Shown here piece by piece: positions 61,028-64,000 of a stretch of 64,000 nucleotides of DNA. The position numbers were made by a program, and so were the translations under genes. Numbering within the stretch: position 1 is the stretch's first letter; each line of letters begins with the position of its first letter. The notes under the pieces were generated by a model. That model worked only from the letters and a program-made list of their open reading frames with translations, was not told the DNA's origin and made no database searches. The stretch comes from CAVYWD01 sp963772225. GTDB lineage: Bacteria > Myxococcota > Myxococcia > Myxococcales > UBA5297. The stretch spans positions 186,001 through 250,000 of the forward strand of contig CAVYWD010000011.1 of the NCBI GenBank assembly GCA_963772225.1, given 5' to 3'.

Positions 61028-64000
61028 TCATCGGCGGGCGGCCTGAGGCAGCCGGATCTCGATCTTGAGGCCCAGCGCCGCCCGTAGCTGAGCGTACTCG
61101 GGGGAGAGGCAGAAGAGCGCGAGGTCGCGGACCTTGGTCTTGAGCGCCACCCGGCCGTCGTCCCCTTCGCGCTGAAGCGCGAGCCTGGCCACCTCCGCGT
61201 CGGCACTGACCAGCATCCCCGCGCGGTTCGCGGACAGCTCGGCGGCCTCGGCGTACTCGCCCACGTCCTCGGGGCGAGCGCCCCGGGCGTACTCGCGCCC
61301 GAGCCGCGCCAGCGCCGACTTCGCCGGAGGCTCGAGCTTGTCGAGGACCTTCAGCTCGGCCTGGGCCGCCTTCCCGTCGGACGCGGGGCGGTACCCCGGC
61401 ACGCCGGTCATGACCGCCGCCTGGAAGATGGCCGCGAGCTTCTCCTTGGGCAGGGCCCGCGCCAGCGCCAGCTCGGGCCGCGAGAGCGCCATGGTGCGCG
61501 CCAGTTGGAAGTAGAGCTCCTTCTGCGCTTGCTCCGCGAAGAGCCGCCCGCCGGCCTTCAGCGACACCGGGTGCGTGTGCAGCAGGTCCACGAAGAGGTC
61601 CTTGTCGGGCGCCGCCGACACCGCCCCGCTCTTCTGGCGCAGGCGCTCGCGCGTGAAGACCAAGTACGGCGAGTAAAGCGCCAGCGCCTGCACGCCCAGC
61701 GTCTGCTGGACGTACCGGTAATTGCCGATGGCGAACTCCCGGCTCTGCGCCAGGTCGATGAGGTCCGACTTGCCGTCGATGCCCAGAGACCCGGGCCGCC
61801 TCGCCCACGCCGAGCCCAGCTGCTGGTAGACGAGGGCGAAGATCGCGCCCATGGGCCCGCTGACCTTGGGGTGAAGGAGCGATGACCACAGGGCGTCGGT
61901 GAGCGGCCGCTGCGCCTGCTCGGACTTCCGGGCGTAGGGCGAGAGCTTGGTGAGGATCTCCCGCTCCTCGGCGCCCTGCTCGTTGAAGAAGTGCGCCGCC
62001 ACCTGCGCCGCGACGTAGGCGCCGTCGTAGTCCTTGGTCGTCGCGAACAGCCGCGCCAGGGCCCGCGCCGCTCGAGCGGGGCTCTCGGCGACCTCGCCCG
62101 CCTTGCGCCAGGCGTCGATCGCCTCCTTCTCGGACCCGCGCTCCTCGGCCAAGAGCTCGGCGTACTTCTCCAGCGCCGGGCCGTCGTTCGGGCTGCCCTT
62201 GACGACCACCTGGTACACCTGGCGCGTCGCCCTCTTGTCCTTCTTCACGTTCTCGTAGAAGCCGCCCAGCGCCTTGAACAGCGCCACCCGGGCCGCCCCT
62301 GTCTCCTCGGTCTTGGGCAGCCGCTGGATCATGCGCTGGTAGTTCTGCTCCAGCGCGTCCCACTGCTTCTCCTGGCCGAGCATCTGCTCCAGGGCCGCGA
62401 ACGCCTGGAGGAACCGATAGTCGACGTCCAGCGCGCGGTTGAACGCGTTTGCGGCCGGCCCCACCTCCTTGAGCTCGTCGCGCAAAATTTCACCCAGGGT
62501 GAAGAGGAGCTTCTTCGCCCGCGCCGGGTCGCCCGCCACTGCCGGCAGCGCGAGCAGCTTCTCCAGCGTCTCCGCCGCTCGCTGGCTCTGCCGCGTCTCG
62601 CGGTAGAGCCCGTACAGCGCCTCCAGCACCTCGGGCGCGTCGGGCTTGAGCTTGAGCGCCTCGGCGTAGGCGTCGACGGCCCGGTACGGGTCGTTGAGCT
62701 TCTCCTTGGCGATGCGCCCGATGGAGTGCTGCATCAGGAACTTCGACTCGCCCTCCAGGAGCGCCGCGAGCCTGGCTCGGTGCGACAGCGCGGCCTCGTA
62801 GTCGCCCAGGTGCTCGCAGACCTCGACCATGGCGCCCAGTGCGTGCTCGTGGGTCGCGTCGATGCGCAGCGCCTTGTCGTACTCGGCGCGCGCGCGCTCG
62901 GGCTGGTCGAGCTGGCGGTAGGCCTCGCCCACCTGGAACTGGTACTCGACGAGCTCCAGGTCGGTGAGGCTCTCCTTGTGGTGGATGAGGATGGCCTGGA
63001 ACACCGGCAGCGCCTCGGCGTGGCGCTTGGCCGCGCCGAGCAGGTTCGCGTAGCCCTCCGCCGCCGGCAGGTAGCGCGAGTCGAGCTGGTAGGCGCGCTC
63101 GTAGGCGCCCAGCGCCCGCTCCTTCTTCTCCAGCTTCTCGCAGACGTAGCCCAGCCGATAGAGCTGCCGGCACAGCGCCGCGGCCACCTCCGGGTCGCGC
63201 GCCGCGCTCTCCGAAAGCTGGGCCGCCACGATGTCCAGCATCTGCTCGGCCTTGTCCCAGCGCTCGCTCGCGACGTAGAGGTCGGCGAGCGGCCGGGCCG
63301 CCTCGAGAGACGTGGGAATGAGCTTGAGCGCCTCCTCGAAGTAGCGGCTGGCGCTCTGGACGTCCTCGCGCGAGTCTTGGTGAAAGTGCGCCACGTCCAG
63401 GAAGAGCTGGGCGCGCTCGTCCGGGTCGACGGTGTGGTTCGCCTCCTGGACCATGACCTCCAGGTACTGGTCCCAGGCCTTCTCCTGCTCGTAGAGGCCC
63501 TTGAGCGTCCGCAAGGAGGGCAGGTACCCAGCGTCCAGGGCCACGGCCCGCAGGTAGGCGTCCTTGGCGGCCGGGAGGTCCAGGAGCATCTCTTCGTTGA
63601 TCCTGCCGGTGCGGTGGTGCAGCTCCACCGCGTCATGGGACGCGCCCGTCGACTCGAGCAGCTCGGCCTCGCGCTGGAGCATCTCCATCGCGAAGGGCCA
63701 GTTGCCGCTGCGCTCGTAGAGGAGCCCCAGCTCGTGCATGGCGCCCCGAGAGCTCGGGTCGATCTCCAGCGCGCTCTGGAACATCTGCGCGGCGCGGTCG
63801 ATCCGTTTGAGCTCCTTGTAGTAGACCTCGCCCATCTGCACGAGGAGGCCCACCTGCTCCGAGAGCTCGGGCTGGGTCGCCAGGTGCTGCTCGAGCGCGC
63901 GGAGCAAGTCCTCCCAGCGGCCCTGGGCCGGGCGCTTGGCCTCGGCGTCCTGGCGCCGCAGCCGCTCCAGCCACTTGATGGCCTGGAGGTTGTCCGGCTC
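61028..64000 (-). CDS. Large TPR protein, possibly GltI/AgmK-like (partial, 5' end outside window)
   Basis: The last 990 residues of a TPR solenoid; the frame is open to the window edge (EPDNLQAIKWLERLRRQDAE), so the ATG at 63907 is not the start. At least 12 TPR units are visible (AAQMFQSALEIDPSSRGAM, ALGAYERAYQLDSRYLPAA, ARAEYDKALRIDATHEHAL, AVDAYAEALKLKPDAPEVL). The last 320 residues are globular (PYARKSEQAQRPLTDALWSS to EIRLPQAARR). It lies 183 nt upstream of the GltJ-like gene on the same strand; in Myxococcus, the giant TPR protein GltI/AgmK is next to GltJ/AgmX. That identity is by context. Confidence 0.8.
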   Translation of the reverse strand, partial: EPDNLQAIKWLERLRRQDAEAKRPAQGRWEDLLRALEQHLATQPELSEQVGLLVQMGEVYYKELKRIDRAAQMFQSALEIDPSSRGAMHELGLLYERSGNWPFAMEMLQREAELLESTGASHDAVELHHRTGRINEEMLLDLPAAKDAYLRAVALDAGYLPSLRTLKGLYEQEKAWDQYLEVMVQEANHTVDPDERAQLFLDVAHFHQDSREDVQSASRYFEEALKLIPTSLEAARPLADLYVASERWDKAEQMLDIVAAQLSESAARDPEVAAALCRQLYRLGYVCEKLEKKERALGAYERAYQLDSRYLPAAEGYANLLGAAKRHAEALPVFQAILIHHKESLTDLELVEYQFQVGEAYRQLDQPERARAEYDKALRIDATHEHALGAMVEVCEHLGDYEAALSHRARLAALLEGESKFLMQHSIGRIAKEKLNDPYRAVDAYAEALKLKPDAPEVLEALYGLYRETRQSQRAAETLEKLLALPAVAGDPARAKKLLFTLGEILRDELKEVGPAANAFNRALDVDYRFLQAFAALEQMLGQEKQWDALEQNYQRMIQRLPKTEETGAARVALFKALGGFYENVKKDKRATRQVYQVVVKGSPNDGPALEKYAELLAEERGSEKEAIDAWRKAGEVAESPARAARALARLFATTKDYDGAYVAAQVAAHFFNEQGAEEREILTKLSPYARKSEQAQRPLTDALWSSLLHPKVSGPMGAIFALVYQQLGSAWARRPGSLGIDGKSDLIDLAQSREFAIGNYRYVQQTLGVQALALYSPYLVFTRERLRQKSGAVSAAPDKDLFVDLLHTHPVSLKAGGRLFAEQAQKELYFQLARTMALSRPELALARALPKEKLAAIFQAAVMTGVPGYRPASDGKAAQAELKVLDKLEPPAKSALARLGREYARGARPEDVGEYAEAAELSANRAGMLVSADAEVARLALQREGDDGRVALKTKVRDLALFCLSPEYAQLRAALGLKIEIRLPQAARR

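Overview
The window is high-GC DNA with many tightly packed bacterial genes. It looks like a chromosome segment of a Myxococcota (deltaproteobacterial) organism. Supporting signs are a mevalonate route to isoprenoids in a Gram-negative setting, a PEGA-type Ser/Thr kinase, several response-regulator/DUF4388 proteins, and a large TPR gene directly upstream of an AgmX/GltJ-like envelope protein. This placement is inferred from gene content; there is no rRNA in the window.

Layout. 1-7634: an SDR fragment, an alpha/beta hydrolase, an AlkD-like protein, tcdA, an ATP-grasp enzyme and a membrane-anchored TPR protein with a biotinyl-lipoyl-like tail. 7792-15787 (minus): a mevalonate operon (fni, mvaA, mevalonate kinase, mvaD, phosphomevalonate kinase) running into two tandem methionine aminopeptidase genes, the distal one broken; a 70-bp tandem repeat that copies the mvaA ribosome binding site and start codon lies upstream of mvaA. 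16740-19017: an Ig-like lipoprotein. 19196-24785: a full isc operon (iscS-iscU-iscA-hscB-hscA-fdx-iscX) with no iscR but with a clear promoter and palindrome. 25081-28993: dsbD, a membrane protein, a glutaredoxin-like lipoprotein and a barrel-like outer membrane protein, with a duplicated hairpin repeat between the last two. 29121-43260: signalling proteins (two DUF4388 proteins, a REC-GAF-degenerate GGDEF protein, a PEGA kinase) mixed with dapF, HEAT, DUF1460 and small zinc-ribbon genes. 43406-47336: cutA, a palindromic MITE-like element, a HAD hydrolase and a CsgG/FlgO-like protein.

47998-53246 is a small decayed phage-like element inserted at the 3' end of tRNA-Arg(CCG). It is bounded by 120-bp direct repeats and carries an excisionase-like protein, an HTH/small-terminase-like gene, a truncated large terminase, a TumE-type toxin-antitoxin pair, an RHH protein and an integrase fragment. 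53335-64000 returns to core genes: rlpA, tRNA-Leu(TAA), ffh, a TIGR04552-like protein, the GltJ-like protein and the C-terminal part of a giant TPR protein.

At least eleven genes-in-pieces events are single-base frameshifts. Eight of them lie at or within about 6 nt of a GATC, and removing one base restores a normal protein each time. This looks like a methylation-linked sequencing artefact rather than biology, so the mevalonate, ferredoxin and Ig-like genes are annotated as probably functional. Where a frameshift is assumed, the coordinates span the whole reconstructed gene.
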